Notes: generated by a model not told the origin, from the letters alone. A stretch of 46,353 bases of DNA from Candidatus Gastranaerophilus phascolarcticola (GCA_001899335.1 MOYE01000004.1:77862-124214); one strand, 5' to 3'; shown: positions 33,324 through 42,383, counted from the first letter of the stretch. Numbers and translations are program-made.

Positions 33324-34550
33324 TTATAAACATTCAAAAATACCTTCTGAATAAGTTGGATGCGCAAAGCAAACTTCTTTCAACTTTTCGGCAGGTATTT
33401 TGTTTTGTATAGCGATTAAAACCTGATGGATTAGTGAAGATGCTTCTTTTGAGACAATATGCGCACCAATAATCAGTCCGTCTTTGGAAAGGATTTTTAT
33501 AAACCCGTCAGTACAGTTATCACAGTGTGATTTACCCAACGCAGAGATTAAAAGTATTGATTTTTCAAATGTTCCCGGCTCTAAATCCTGTTCGCGAGCA
33601 CCAACCCAGGCAATTTCAGGGGTTCCGTAGATTACTGACGGAACAAGTGTTTCATCAAACGAAATTCCCTCTATTGAGCGCAGAGCCTGTTTTATTGCAC
33701 AGTGCGCAAGTTGTATGCCACCGGAAACATCGCCCAAATACTCTACACCTTCAATTTTTTCACGGGTTGCAGGCACACGCCCGACAGACATCAAAACTTT
33801 TTCGGGACACAGGATTTCACCGTTTGAAAGCGTAACTTCACCTGCAGCGATTTTATCAACCGAGGTTTCGGTGTAAAATTTTATCTTTTTGGCTTTAAAA
33901 AGGCGTTCAACACGTTTTGAGACTTCAATATCCGCTATTGGAAGAAGATTTTTGCCTACTTCAACGATTTCGACTTCCGTGCCGAGTGCGGAAAAAATTC
34001 TCGCCCATTCAAGCCCTATTGCCCCGGAACCGATTATGAGAATACTTTTTGGAAGTTCGGTGAGCGACAAAACATCATCCGAACTCAAAATAAATCGGTG
34101 GTCAAATTTAATGTTCGGTAGCTCGCGTGGTGAAGAACCCGTTGCGACAATAATTTTTGCACAGTCGTAGGTTTCGCCGTCCGCCTCGATATGATTGCGG
34201 TCTTTAAGGTTTGCGTGAGCATTTACAACATCAATTTTTGCATTTTTAACAGAAAGCTCTAAATTCTTGCGAAGTTTTTCGACAACGGCATCTTTGTGCG
34301 CCATTATCGCAGGGAAATCAACTTTTGCGTTTTCGACAACAACGCCCAGGTCTGCGGCACGAGAGAGATCAGAAAAAAGTTCTGCACTGTGAAGAATTGT
34401 TTTTGTCGGAATACAACCGCGATTTAAACAAACCCCGCCAAGTTTATTTTCTTCAAACAGAACGACACTAAGCCCGCATTTTTTTGCACGCAACGCCGCT
34501 GTATATCCTGCCGGTCCGCCGCCGATAATCCCTAAATCATAAACACCCAT
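33324..34550 (-). CDS. lpdA: Dihydrolipoyl dehydrogenase (E3), short form
   Basis: A 408-residue FAD enzyme that reoxidises dihydrolipoamide using NAD+. Present: LGIIGGGPAGYTAALRA, the redox motif GGVCLNRGCIPTKT (two Cys), the NAD loop LIIGSGAIGLEWARIF, and the active-site His in CFAHPTYSEG near the end. It is about 55 residues shorter than usual; between GRVPATREK and LAHCAIKQA only about 20 residues remain where the family has about 45, yet YLGDVSG keeps the FAD-binding Gly-Asp. The alanine racemase gene lies 9 bases upstream on the same strand. Confidence 0.9.
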   Translation of the reverse strand: MGVYDLGIIGGGPAGYTAALRAKKCGLSVVLFEENKLGGVCLNRGCIPTKTILHSAELFSDLSRAADLGVVVENAKVDFPAIMAHKDAVVEKLRKNLELSVKNAKIDVVNAHANLKDRNHIEADGETYDCAKIIVATGSSPRELPNIKFDHRFILSSDDVLSLTELPKSILIIGSGAIGLEWARIFSALGTEVEIVEVGKNLLPIADIEVSKRVERLFKAKKIKFYTETSVDKIAAGEVTLSNGEILCPEKVLMSVGRVPATREKIEGVEYLGDVSGGIQLAHCAIKQALRSIEGISFDETLVPSVIYGTPEIAWVGAREQDLEPGTFEKSILLISALGKSHCDNCTDGFIKILSKDGLIIGAHIVSKEASSLIHQVLIAIQNKIPAEKLKEVCFAHPTYSEGIFECL

Positions 34551-34559
34551 TTAGCCCCC

Positions 34560-35684
34560 TTATCTTGTATAAACCCTTGGAAGACGAACTTTCAGCCGGC
34601 AAGTCAGTTCGTAATTAATTGTTCCCAAAATTTTTGCCCATTCATCCATTGTCATTGCGCCGTTGCCAATAAGGGTAATCACGTCTCCTACGGCGGCATT
34701 AACGCCTGTTATATCAAACATCATCTGATCCATAGTAATATTTCCAATCTGACGAATTTTTTTGCCGTTAAGTTCAGCCGTAATCTTATTGGAAAGAAGT
34801 CTTGAAACACCGTCTGCGTAGCCGACAGGAATTGTCGCGACTTTTATCGGCTTTTCGGTTTTAAAGGTGTGGCAATAACTTACGCCTGCCGGCGCTCCGG
34901 TTTCGTGAATGTGCACAACTCTGCCCTTGAGTGACATCACCGGTTTCAAATCCGGCTTTTTAAACTCTTTGTCAGGATAGTCAGGCGCCAGCCCGTAAAG
35001 TCCTATACCAATACGCAGCATATTTGAGGTCGGAACATCATAACAAAGGGTTCCGGCGGTGTTTTGAATATGTAAAAGCAGACCGGTGGTATCAATTTGA
35101 GAAATAATTTTGTTCCAAACATCAATTTGTTTTTGTGCTTCGCTAACGGTTTCTGCCTCATAAAGGTGTGTAAAAATCCCTTGGAACAACAAATAATCTG
35201 CTTTTCTAACTTCATTGATAAATTCAACGGCAACCCGGGGTTGAACGCCTATTCTGTTCATGCCGGTATCAATTTTCACATGAACCTTTGGTTTCTTACC
35301 GGTTCTTTCATAAGCCTGTTTGCAGGCATTAAGGTGTTCTTTTGAAAAAATTGAAATTGAGATATCAGAGTTAACTGCGTTTTCAACTGCCCAAACCGGA
35401 ACCGCACCGAGAACAAGGATTTCGCAGCCGATTTTGGCGTTTCTAAGGTCAATTCCCTCGTCAATTGAGGCAACGCCGAGCATATCACAACCACTGGCAA
35501 GAATTGTCGGAGCAAGCATTACTGCTCCATGTCCGTAAGCGTCAGCTTTTACTACCGCAAGAAGTTTCTTTCCCTGCGGAACACTGCGGCGGATTTCTTT
35601 AATATTATGCGCGAGATTTTCGAGATTTATCTCAACCCAAGAATCTCTATGTATACTTATATTTGACTGCCTGATATTTTTCAT
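34560..35684 (-). CDS. alr: Alanine racemase
   Basis: A 374-residue PLP enzyme that makes D-alanine for peptidoglycan. The PLP-lysine motif is AVVKADAYGHGA near residues 43-54; the catalytic Tyr is in AGVSYCHTFK near residue 266. Fold motifs include KIDTGMNRIG and VGYADGVSR. The N-terminus includes a short extra segment MKNIRQSNISIHRDSW. It precedes lpdA with 9 bases between them. Its product feeds the D-Ala-D-Ala ligase step that precedes MurF. Confidence 0.96.
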   Translation of the reverse strand: MKNIRQSNISIHRDSWVEINLENLAHNIKEIRRSVPQGKKLLAVVKADAYGHGAVMLAPTILASGCDMLGVASIDEGIDLRNAKIGCEILVLGAVPVWAVENAVNSDISISIFSKEHLNACKQAYERTGKKPKVHVKIDTGMNRIGVQPRVAVEFINEVRKADYLLFQGIFTHLYEAETVSEAQKQIDVWNKIISQIDTTGLLLHIQNTAGTLCYDVPTSNMLRIGIGLYGLAPDYPDKEFKKPDLKPVMSLKGRVVHIHETGAPAGVSYCHTFKTEKPIKVATIPVGYADGVSRLLSNKITAELNGKKIRQIGNITMDQMMFDITGVNAAVGDVITLIGNGAMTMDEWAKILGTINYELTCRLKVRLPRVYTR

Positions 35685-35693
35685 TGCCCTGCC

Positions 35694-36356
35694 TTAGAAC
35701 GGATTTACTTTAATAAACAGGTTTCTAAACTCCGGTGCCGGATGATGAAACTCTATCGTACCCATTTTGTTAACTTCCAAAAGCCCAAAAAGGTTATAAG
35801 TTTCAAAATTATCACCGTGGAAATGGTATTTATAGAAATATTCCGGTGTATCGTTGATAAGAAGAAGTTTCATTGTTCGAAACGGCATCTTGTGTACGTG
35901 AATTTCGTTATCTTTAAATTCTGAAACTTTAATTATTTTCACATCGTGAAAAATTTCTTCAAGCATACTATCCGGCAAATCTTTTTTGTAGAAAGTTTTG
36001 TTTTCAGCATCATAACGCACGAGATAAAACTTAAGCGAATATTTATCAAAAGCGATTAATTTATCATTGTAAAGGAATTCAAAGCCTGAACCAAAAGAAA
36101 ATGCCGGTTCGTTATTGCTGTAAAAGAATTCAGAATAGCTGCCGGAACCTGCCGAAATCTTTTTAGTCAAAACGATTTTATCGTTTGATATACTATTGAA
36201 CGACCATAAGCCTGTTGATGGCGTGTAAACTACCTGATTATTTTCATAAACAGTATCAGTCGGATAGGCTGTGTCAAAATTTTTCTGTGCAAAGGCTCCG
36301 AGTGCCATAACAGAGAACAAAACTGAAACAGCTAATTTTATTCCAAAATTTTTCAT
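35694..36356 (-). CDS. Secreted protein, unknown function
   Basis: A 220-residue protein with a signal peptide (1-23, ending GAFA) and no membrane segment. The mature part is rich in Phe, Tyr and Asn, with repeated beta-like strands: TDTVYENNQVVYTPSTGLWS, SGSYSEFFYSNNEPAF, YNDKLIAFDKYSLKFY and FKDNEIHVHKMPFRTM. No domain recognised. It lies 9 bases upstream of alr on the same strand, so it may be co-transcribed with it. Confidence 0.65.
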   Translation of the reverse strand: MKNFGIKLAVSVLFSVMALGAFAQKNFDTAYPTDTVYENNQVVYTPSTGLWSFNSISNDKIVLTKKISAGSGSYSEFFYSNNEPAFSFGSGFEFLYNDKLIAFDKYSLKFYLVRYDAENKTFYKKDLPDSMLEEIFHDVKIIKVSEFKDNEIHVHKMPFRTMKLLLINDTPEYFYKYHFHGDNFETYNLFGLLEVNKMGTIEFHHPAPEFRNLFIKVNPF

Positions 36357-36403
36357 AAATCACCTCACTAATGCCTTAATTAGAGCATATTTTTTACAAT
36401 AAG

Positions 36404-37015
36404 TCAACAATAATGCCTATATTCACACAACCCGCAATCTTCAGCCGGCGGGAATTTCTCACTTTCAATTTGGCGGCAGATGTGTTCGATAATTTCAGTA
36501 TGCGCGAGCGTGCTGTCAATAATATGGTTTTTATTATTTTTCAAGTCAATGTAGACAAATTTCAAACTTTTAAACTCTCCCTTTAAATGCGCTTCAAGCG
36601 CCGCAAGGTAGACAAGAGTTTGTAAATCTTCTTCAGGATTCTTCGGAACCGCACCGGTTTTGTAATCCAATATATAATAATTGCCTGCCGCGTCCGTAAC
36701 AACAGCATCCAAACGACCGCCTACCCAAAATCTGTCGATTTTGACGTTCAGGTCAAATTCCGCGCGGTACGTTTGCATATTAAAAAATTCGTTTTCTTTC
36801 AGCCGTGCCCAAACCGCACTCTCATCAGGCGTCAGCGCGGTCTCAAAGCGTGAAACATCATCACCCTTTAAATAATAATATGCAAGCGCGTGAATTTTCT
36901 TCCCTTTTTCAAAAACCTCAAACTTTTGCGGGAGCGAAAACCGCTCTACATATTTCAATTTGTATTTAAGCGGGCAGGTTTTGTAAGTTTTCAACATATT
37001 TGCAGAATAAATCAT
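36404..37015 (-). CDS. PD-(D/E)XK nuclease with Fe-S motif (AddB-like nuclease domain)
   Basis: A 203-residue stand-alone nuclease. Metal site: GGRLDAVVTDAAG then YYILDYKTG near residues 97-120, the D-(D/E)XK core of RecB-type nucleases. Four cysteines fit an Fe-S staple as in AddB: Cys14 (KTCPLKY) and Cys194, Cys197 and Cys203 in CGLCEYRHYC at the end. Its ATG overlaps the stop of the helicase gene upstream by 4 bases, so the pair should be made together and likely form one recombination or repair complex. It could also be read as a Cas4-like nuclease, but no CRISPR genes are near. Confidence 0.85.
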   Translation of the reverse strand: MIYSANMLKTYKTCPLKYKLKYVERFSLPQKFEVFEKGKKIHALAYYYLKGDDVSRFETALTPDESAVWARLKENEFFNMQTYRAEFDLNVKIDRFWVGGRLDAVVTDAAGNYYILDYKTGAVPKNPEEDLQTLVYLAALEAHLKGEFKSLKFVYIDLKNNKNHIIDSTLAHTEIIEHICRQIESEKFPPAEDCGLCEYRHYC

Positions 37016-40000
37016 TCTTCACGCACCCCCAATAATTCTCTAAAGATAACGTTAACCTTTGTATACTTATCGTTCGGGCGCGATTTTTCGTATGTTGAAA
37101 TGCACAAATGCCGGCGCGCACGTGTAATCGCAACGTATAAAAGTTTCAGGTTTTCCGTCAAAATCCCTCTCATAATATCTTTTTGTGTTTTTGGATGGTA
37201 CGCAGGGCTTAGGCGGCGAAGATTTTCGTTGAAATTATCTGACGGTTTTAGTTTTAATTCACCGATTTCAAAAGTCAAATTGCGTTCCGTGAGTTCAGGA
37301 ATAAACACATAATCAAACTCATCGCCTTTTGACTTGTGCATTGTCATAATCTGAATTTTACCCTCAAAAAATCCTTTGTCGTTTTCGTCCTCTTCAGAGA
37401 AGAAATTGAACCCGCTCACACGATTTTTGCGCGATAGCTCTTCAAGCTGTCCGACAATTCCCCTCAAACCACCCGGGGTGTTGAGCGAAAGACGTTTAAC
37501 AAGCGTCGCGATTAAGTAAACATTGGATTTTTCAATTTCTGTGTTGAAATAGTAAAGCCCGATTTTCATTGCAAGTTGTTCAGGACTAAGAGAGGTTTGC
37601 GAAATCCAGTATAAAACTTCCCAGTAATAGCGAGAAAACTCACTATCCAAAATTTCATCAGGGTTAAGCTGCACAAACGGCAAGGCATTTTCGCGGATAA
37701 AATTTGTGTTTTTGAGTTTGAAAACGCCAAGTTCAGCAAGAACTTCATAAGCATTTGCGGCGGTTTCGTTGTCAAACGGGTTCAGTGCAAGTTTCAAAAT
37801 CGCAAAAATTACACGGAAAATAAGTTTTTGAGCAAGGCATTCCGTCCGCGTAATCGTTTTTAACCCGCAATTTTCAATATGTGATGCCCACGCGTTAACC
37901 TGATAATTACTGCGCAAAAGTATGCCGATAGTGGCTTTAGGCTCGTGCTTTATGATGTTACGGATTTCTTTGACAATAAAATCTTTTTCCTCTTTCGGTG
38001 TCGGAAAAACTTTACCCTCAACCGCGTTTTTAGCAACGGGGTTCCGCCCCTCAACAGGACGCATAAACATCGGGTAAAAAGAACTTTTCAAAAATTCCTT
38101 TGTTTCAGACCACGAAATAAGATTATTTGCAAGCGTCCAAACATCTTTTGTACAACGCTGCGAGCAATCCATTGAAACACGTGCGCTTTCCTCAATAAAT
38201 TTCCAAAATCCCGCAACATCTGCGTTAGAAAAAGTCGTCGTAATCGCCTGATTAATATCGCCGCAACGGATAAGGTTTCCGTGCTTTGCGCTCAAAAGAT
38301 TAATAAGCCGCTGCTGCAAAGAAGAAGAATCCTGCGCCTCATCCTCAATAATAAAATGGCAGATATTTTGATAATACTCTCTCACGTCCTCAAACCGTTC
38401 AAGCAGCTGCACGGAGAAAAGCAAAATATCATCATAATCAATCAGGTTTTGGCTTAAAAGTGCCTGCCTGTAAAACGCAAAGAATTTGAGAAATTTATTA
38501 ATTTTCGCGTCCGTCGACTGCGGGTTTTGAACTTGTGCAAACTTAAAAATTGAAACCGCACGGTCAAAATCTGCAAGCTCGTCCTCTGCAACGCCCGTTT
38601 TTGCCGCAACTTGTCTTATCAAACGCCCACGAACCGTATCATCGCAGATTTCAAAATCACCCGAAAGCCCGAGGCGTTCAAAATTATTATTTTCTTTCAA
38701 AATCCTTAAAGCCAGCCCGTGAATTGTACTGATATTCGGCAGCTGCGTAGAATCAGGAAAAATATTCTTAATCCTGTCGCGGAAGTTCCTCGCCGCAGAT
38801 TCCATATAAGTCATTACGAAAATGTTTTCAGCCGGAACTTTAGCCTCTAAAAGTTTAACAATCAGCGCAAGCAAAATCGTAGTTTTACCCGCCCCCGGAA
38901 CCGCTGAAATCGCCATTCTGCCCGAACGATATTCCAAAACAGGTTTCTGATCCTCACGCGGCGTAATCCTAAACCCGCCCTCTGACGGTTTCGCGCTTTC
39001 GGTTTGAGCGGTTTTAATATATTCCTCAATTCCGCCGAAATTCTCCAGCCCGTTTCCGTCAAAAAGGCTTGAATACGCGCTGACACGTTCGCCGGCAAGC
39101 AATGTGAGTTTGCGTAAAATCCGCGCTGTCTTGTCTTTTGAAAGCCGCAAGTTGTCCTCAACCGTAAAATCTTCTTTTTCCCAGCCCTTTTGATAAACCC
39201 ACGCGTTATAAAGCGGTCCGATATCGGATTTTACCCACTCCTGACTTGAAATATCCAGCCAAAACTGGTATTTCGTGCGGATTTGGTTATCAATAATCTT
39301 TTGCGGCGTCGAAAGGATGAGGTCATTTTCGCCCACCTCTAACGTCGAATACGGGTTTTCTGATATAATAGAATTTTCAATCTGCAACAAAATTTCTGCC
39401 TCATGCCCGCCAATTTCTTTGTCAAAGACATCCTCAAAATCTTTCAGTTCCTTGAGGAAAAAGTTAAACTTGCCGATTTCTTCGCGCGTACACGCAGACA
39501 AAAATGCGAACTTATCAAACACCTCAAACGCCTGCTGTGAAAGTTTTTTCCCGTCAAGTCCTCCTAAAAATTCCAAAAATGCACGGTATTTTTCAGTGTG
39601 TTCCGGGTTCGGGAACTCAAAATCAATCAACCGCTTTTCATTCTCAAACGCTGCCAGAATTTTATCGCAATACTTGAGAGGAATATTCAAAAAGTCGTTA
39701 AAAATCGGGCGTAAATTAAGCTCGGTGAGCGCACTGCGCAGGTCAGTGGAGAGTTTCAAAATATTCAACACCGACAGCACCAGTCTGTTTTGAACAAGTT
39801 TTTCGCTTCCGGAAAGCGGTTTAAGTCTAACCTTGTCGCCAAGTTTCTCACCCAGCGTAAACCGCAGCATTTCATCAACGCACGGGGTAATAAGCGAAAT
39901 TTCACAAGGCAAAACGCCGTTACCCAAAAGCTCCTTAATCTCCTTAACCGCCAAATCAATCATGCCGGAACGCTTTGAAAGCGAAAGATGCGAAAATCCC

Positions 40001-40872
40001 GATAAAATATTCGCTTTATCATAAAGCACATTATCAAAAAGTTTCTCCGCCTCAATCCACATTTTGCCCTGCGGTTCAAATTCGGTAGTCTTTTCCTTAA
40101 ACAGTCGTTCAAACTCCCAAACCGCCGGCTTATCCGCGCTCAAATACCCGACCCGAGAAGAGCCTTTAAAGTCATACGCCAGCCACCAGTCTTTCAGCCG
40201 TGACGCCAGATGCTCAATAAAATCAAAGCATACAGGCGTAATTTCATCCCCGTCGTCAAGCAGAAGATATTCTATATCTTTAAAATAATCCGTATTTTTA
40301 TATATATAATTAAATACGAGGCACTGACGCAAATAATCAAAACTGCGAAGTTTCAAAGTCTTTTGCAAGAATAGTTTCAGGGTTAAATCAATGTCCTCCT
40401 TAAACGGCTCTTTGAGAATTTTCGCCCGTTCCTCAACTTCAGAGGCAGAAAGATTATTTTGAACAATAAGCGAATAGCGTCTAAAAATTTGATGCAGCAA
40501 GGATTTTCGCGAATTATACCCCCGAAACTTCACATCCTTAATGATGTTTTTCAAAATAAATTGCGAAACCTCTAATCCGACAAGGTTCGGAATAATAACA
40601 GAACGGTTTTTGTCAGGATTAACCCCCTCAAGCACTGCCCAGTTATCTGAAACCGAATTATACACAAGAGAGAAAAACGAATGCACATTAAGTTTTTCAA
40701 AACCATTAATTTCAAGGCGTTCTAACACACTATTTATAAAATTTTGTTTAAGAGTAGAATTCTGCACAAGCACAAGGATTTTTGATGCCGAAACCCCGCT
40801 GTTCAAAAGTTCTACATACTTTTCTATCAAAAATTCCGTCTTATTAGCCGCAAGGCTACCCTGAATTAACAA
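37012..40872 (-). CDS. Two-part UvrD-like helicase (AddAB-like fusion)
   Basis: A 1286-residue protein with a TTG start (GGGAG 8 bases upstream). The C-terminal half (from about residue 640) is a full UvrD/AddA-like SF1 helicase: Walker A SAVPGAGKTT near 655-665, TYMESAARNF, motif II IIEDEAQDSS near 840, CGDINQAITTTF, SQRCTKDVW, IMTMHKSKGDEFD and LLYVAITRARRHL near 1240. The N-terminal 600 residues resemble AddB-type inactivated helicase folds: IQGSLAANKTEFLIEKYVE occupies the Walker A position without a clean P-loop, and ILVLVQNSTLKQNF matches the next strand. With the downstream Fe-S nuclease it suggests a rearranged AddAB system for double-strand break resection. Confidence 0.75.
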   Translation of the reverse strand: MLIQGSLAANKTEFLIEKYVELLNSGVSASKILVLVQNSTLKQNFINSVLERLEINGFEKLNVHSFFSLVYNSVSDNWAVLEGVNPDKNRSVIIPNLVGLEVSQFILKNIIKDVKFRGYNSRKSLLHQIFRRYSLIVQNNLSASEVEERAKILKEPFKEDIDLTLKLFLQKTLKLRSFDYLRQCLVFNYIYKNTDYFKDIEYLLLDDGDEITPVCFDFIEHLASRLKDWWLAYDFKGSSRVGYLSADKPAVWEFERLFKEKTTEFEPQGKMWIEAEKLFDNVLYDKANILSGFSHLSLSKRSGMIDLAVKEIKELLGNGVLPCEISLITPCVDEMLRFTLGEKLGDKVRLKPLSGSEKLVQNRLVLSVLNILKLSTDLRSALTELNLRPIFNDFLNIPLKYCDKILAAFENEKRLIDFEFPNPEHTEKYRAFLEFLGGLDGKKLSQQAFEVFDKFAFLSACTREEIGKFNFFLKELKDFEDVFDKEIGGHEAEILLQIENSIISENPYSTLEVGENDLILSTPQKIIDNQIRTKYQFWLDISSQEWVKSDIGPLYNAWVYQKGWEKEDFTVEDNLRLSKDKTARILRKLTLLAGERVSAYSSLFDGNGLENFGGIEEYIKTAQTESAKPSEGGFRITPREDQKPVLEYRSGRMAISAVPGAGKTTILLALIVKLLEAKVPAENIFVMTYMESAARNFRDRIKNIFPDSTQLPNISTIHGLALRILKENNNFERLGLSGDFEICDDTVRGRLIRQVAAKTGVAEDELADFDRAVSIFKFAQVQNPQSTDAKINKFLKFFAFYRQALLSQNLIDYDDILLFSVQLLERFEDVREYYQNICHFIIEDEAQDSSSLQQRLINLLSAKHGNLIRCGDINQAITTTFSNADVAGFWKFIEESARVSMDCSQRCTKDVWTLANNLISWSETKEFLKSSFYPMFMRPVEGRNPVAKNAVEGKVFPTPKEEKDFIVKEIRNIIKHEPKATIGILLRSNYQVNAWASHIENCGLKTITRTECLAQKLIFRVIFAILKLALNPFDNETAANAYEVLAELGVFKLKNTNFIRENALPFVQLNPDEILDSEFSRYYWEVLYWISQTSLSPEQLAMKIGLYYFNTEIEKSNVYLIATLVKRLSLNTPGGLRGIVGQLEELSRKNRVSGFNFFSEEDENDKGFFEGKIQIMTMHKSKGDEFDYVFIPELTERNLTFEIGELKLKPSDNFNENLRRLSPAYHPKTQKDIMRGILTENLKLLYVAITRARRHLCISTYEKSRPNDKYTKVNVIFRELLGVREE

Positions 40873-40936
40873 AGTAAATACTCCCTTTAATGTAAATTAT
40901 AGCAAAAAAATAGTTCAAATATTATATATTAAGCTA

Positions 40937-40965
40937 TTGCATTTTTGAAAAAAGTAATATATCAT
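40937..40965 (+). promoter_or_regulatory. Promoter of the winged-helix gene
   Basis: TTGCAT (40937-40942), 17-base spacer, TATCAT (40960-40965). The ribosome-binding site ACGGAGGT precedes the ATG at 41017. Confidence 0.6.
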
Positions 40966-41016
40966 ACCATTATGCAAGATATGCAAAAGTTTTATATTAA
41001 CGGAGGTTTTAAAATT

Positions 41017-41241
41017 ATGGCAACAAAACAACAAGATGTACAATTACAAGAAATGATTGGTTCTTCAGCTGGTGAAATCTACAACTACTTAAACGTAAAC
41101 GGTGAATCTAGCTTTTCAAAAATGAAAAAAGAATTAGACTTGAAAGGCAACTTTGCAGACTTAGGTCTTGGCTGGTTAGCTAGAGAAGACAAAGTTGAAA
41201 TTTCTAAAAAAGGTACTTCTGTAAACGTAAGACTTAAATAA
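41017..41241 (+). CDS. Winged-helix domain protein (DUF2582-like)
   Basis: Seventy-four residues from the ATG at 41017, chosen for GGAGG about 10 bases upstream; the open frame runs back to 40945. It resembles small DUF2582-type winged-helix proteins: EMIGSSAGEIYNYLNVNGES, then KMKKELDL and LGWLAREDKVEISKKG, the wing. Such proteins are thought to bind DNA or other proteins, but the role is unknown. It is a single-gene unit with its own promoter and terminator. Confidence 0.75.
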   Translation: MATKQQDVQLQEMIGSSAGEIYNYLNVNGESSFSKMKKELDLKGNFADLGLGWLAREDKVEISKKGTSVNVRLK

Positions 41242-41261
41242 GTTTACGTAATTGAAATTTT

Positions 41262-41290
41262 AAAGAGCCGCATAATAAGCGGCTCTTTTT
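41262..41290 (+). terminator. Terminator after the winged-helix gene
   Basis: A 10-bp stem AAAGAGCCGC (41262-41271) with GCGGCTCTTT (41279-41288), loop 7, then TTTTT. It sits 4 bases before the -35 of prepilin copy 4. Confidence 0.88.
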
Positions 41291-41294
41291 TAAT

Positions 41295-41323
41295 ATTGAC
41301 AGCACGCGAAACATAGTTTAAAA
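41295..41323 (+). promoter_or_regulatory. Promoter of prepilin copy 4
   Basis: TTGACA (41295-41300), 17-base spacer, TAAAAT (41318-41323). The spacer segment GAAACATAGTT is identical in copy 5. Confidence 0.78.
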
Positions 41324-41348
41324 TATAGAAAAAAGAAAGGATAGAATA

Positions 41349-42305
41349 ATGAAAAATTTAAAAGCTGAAAACCCTTGTAATAAGCCCCTGTTCAGATGGG
41401 GGGGGGGGTATGCCTTCACTATGGCGGAGATACTTTTATCTCTTACAATTATCGGTGTCGTTGCTGCGATTACTTTGCCTAGTTTAACAGGCAACATTAA
41501 CGAGAGAACCTGGAATACTCAAAGAAAAGCGTTATATGCGCGCTTTAGTCAAGCAATAGCACTAATGCCGGCGCTTAACGGTTACGGAACGCTTACAGAA
41601 GATGAAAGCGGTAGTGTTACTGAAGACACTGCGGCTGAAACTTTCGTCACAGCCGGACTTTCAAAAGTTCTAAAGATTAACAACATCTGTGATGCAAATA
41701 ATATGGATGATTGTGGTCTCCCAACACAATATATACGTCAAGACAATGCGGAAAAAATAGACTGGCCGACAACAATGGATTCATTAGTTGAGCTTAGCGG
41801 TTGTGGCTTTGGTAGTATCCAAAATACAAAGGCTGCGGCTTTTGAAACAGCTAACGGAGAAGCTATTGCACTATACTACAATCCAACCTGTATAAGCGAC
41901 CTGGTTCAACTTAGCGGCACCAACTGGGTACAAACGCAAAGACGTGTATGCGCTAATCTTATTTACGATTTAAATGGGAATAAGGGACCTAATACCATTG
42001 GCAAAGACATCGGGGTTATAACAATTTTGGACCCTATAGACCCACAGGTAGTTGCCCCAGTGTTTGCAACAAGGGATTCACAAATAAGTAGTGCTTCAGT
42101 TGGCGCAACATGTACAGCTTTCGACACAGAGTATCGGGCTCCAAATTTTAATGAACTTATTTCTTTATATTTTAACAAACACTTATTTGGTTTTGCAGAA
42201 AATAGTTACTACTACCAAGCGGGCGATGGTTGGTATATGGCATTTAATACCGGTTCCGCACTCAAAGGAATGGATGGCTCTAGAACCCGTTGCGTTAAAC
42301 GATAA
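41349..42305 (+). CDS. Type IV prepilin-like protein, copy 4 (phase ON)
   Basis: A complete 318-residue member with the frame open through the G tract. Leader: MKNLKAENPCNKPLFRW, three Gly, then YA; cleavage A|F would leave FTMAEILLSLTIIGVVAAI with Glu at +5. The shared block PSLTGNINERTWNTQRKALY and NICDANNMDDCG, NLIYDLNGNKGPNTIGKDIG follow. The C-terminal part has EYRAPNFNELISLYF and ends RTRCVKR, a lectin-like DUF1566 pattern. The mature protein is predicted to be exported and processed by prepilin peptidase; a surface adhesin or secreted pseudopilin role is inferred. Confidence 0.87.
   Translation: MKNLKAENPCNKPLFRWGGGYAFTMAEILLSLTIIGVVAAITLPSLTGNINERTWNTQRKALYARFSQAIALMPALNGYGTLTEDESGSVTEDTAAETFVTAGLSKVLKINNICDANNMDDCGLPTQYIRQDNAEKIDWPTTMDSLVELSGCGFGSIQNTKAAAFETANGEAIALYYNPTCISDLVQLSGTNWVQTQRRVCANLIYDLNGNKGPNTIGKDIGVITILDPIDPQVVAPVFATRDSQISSASVGATCTAFDTEYRAPNFNELISLYFNKHLFGFAENSYYYQAGDGWYMAFNTGSALKGMDGSRTRCVKR
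41398..41408 (+). repeat. Poly-G tract (11 G), copy 4, in frame
   Basis: Eleven G between an AGAT and TAT context. The codons are TGG then three GGG, giving Trp-Gly-Gly-Gly, in frame with the prepilin body. Confidence 0.9.
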
Positions 42306-42327
42306 ATAATCATTTTTTAATATTCCG

Positions 42328-42353
42328 GCGCGGGAGAATACCCGCGCTTTTTT
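42328..42353 (+). terminator. Terminator of prepilin copy 4
   Basis: A 7-bp stem GCGCGGG (42328-42334) with CCCGCGC (42341-42347), loop AGAATA, then TTTTTT. Confidence 0.9.
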
Positions 42354-42383
42354 GTGTTATAATTCAGAAAAAAGGGAAAATCA

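Noticed and set aside
39275..39793. Plus-strand 172-codon ORF within the helicase gene
   Set aside because: Antisense shadow of the helicase, Ser/Phe/Lys-rich low-complexity translation, no SD.
9483..42305. Diversity-generating retroelement acting on the lectin-like C-termini
   Set aside because: The C-terminal fold would suit a DGR target, but I see no reverse transcriptase, accessory protein or template repeat in this window, and the copies differ over long stretches rather than at adenine sites only.
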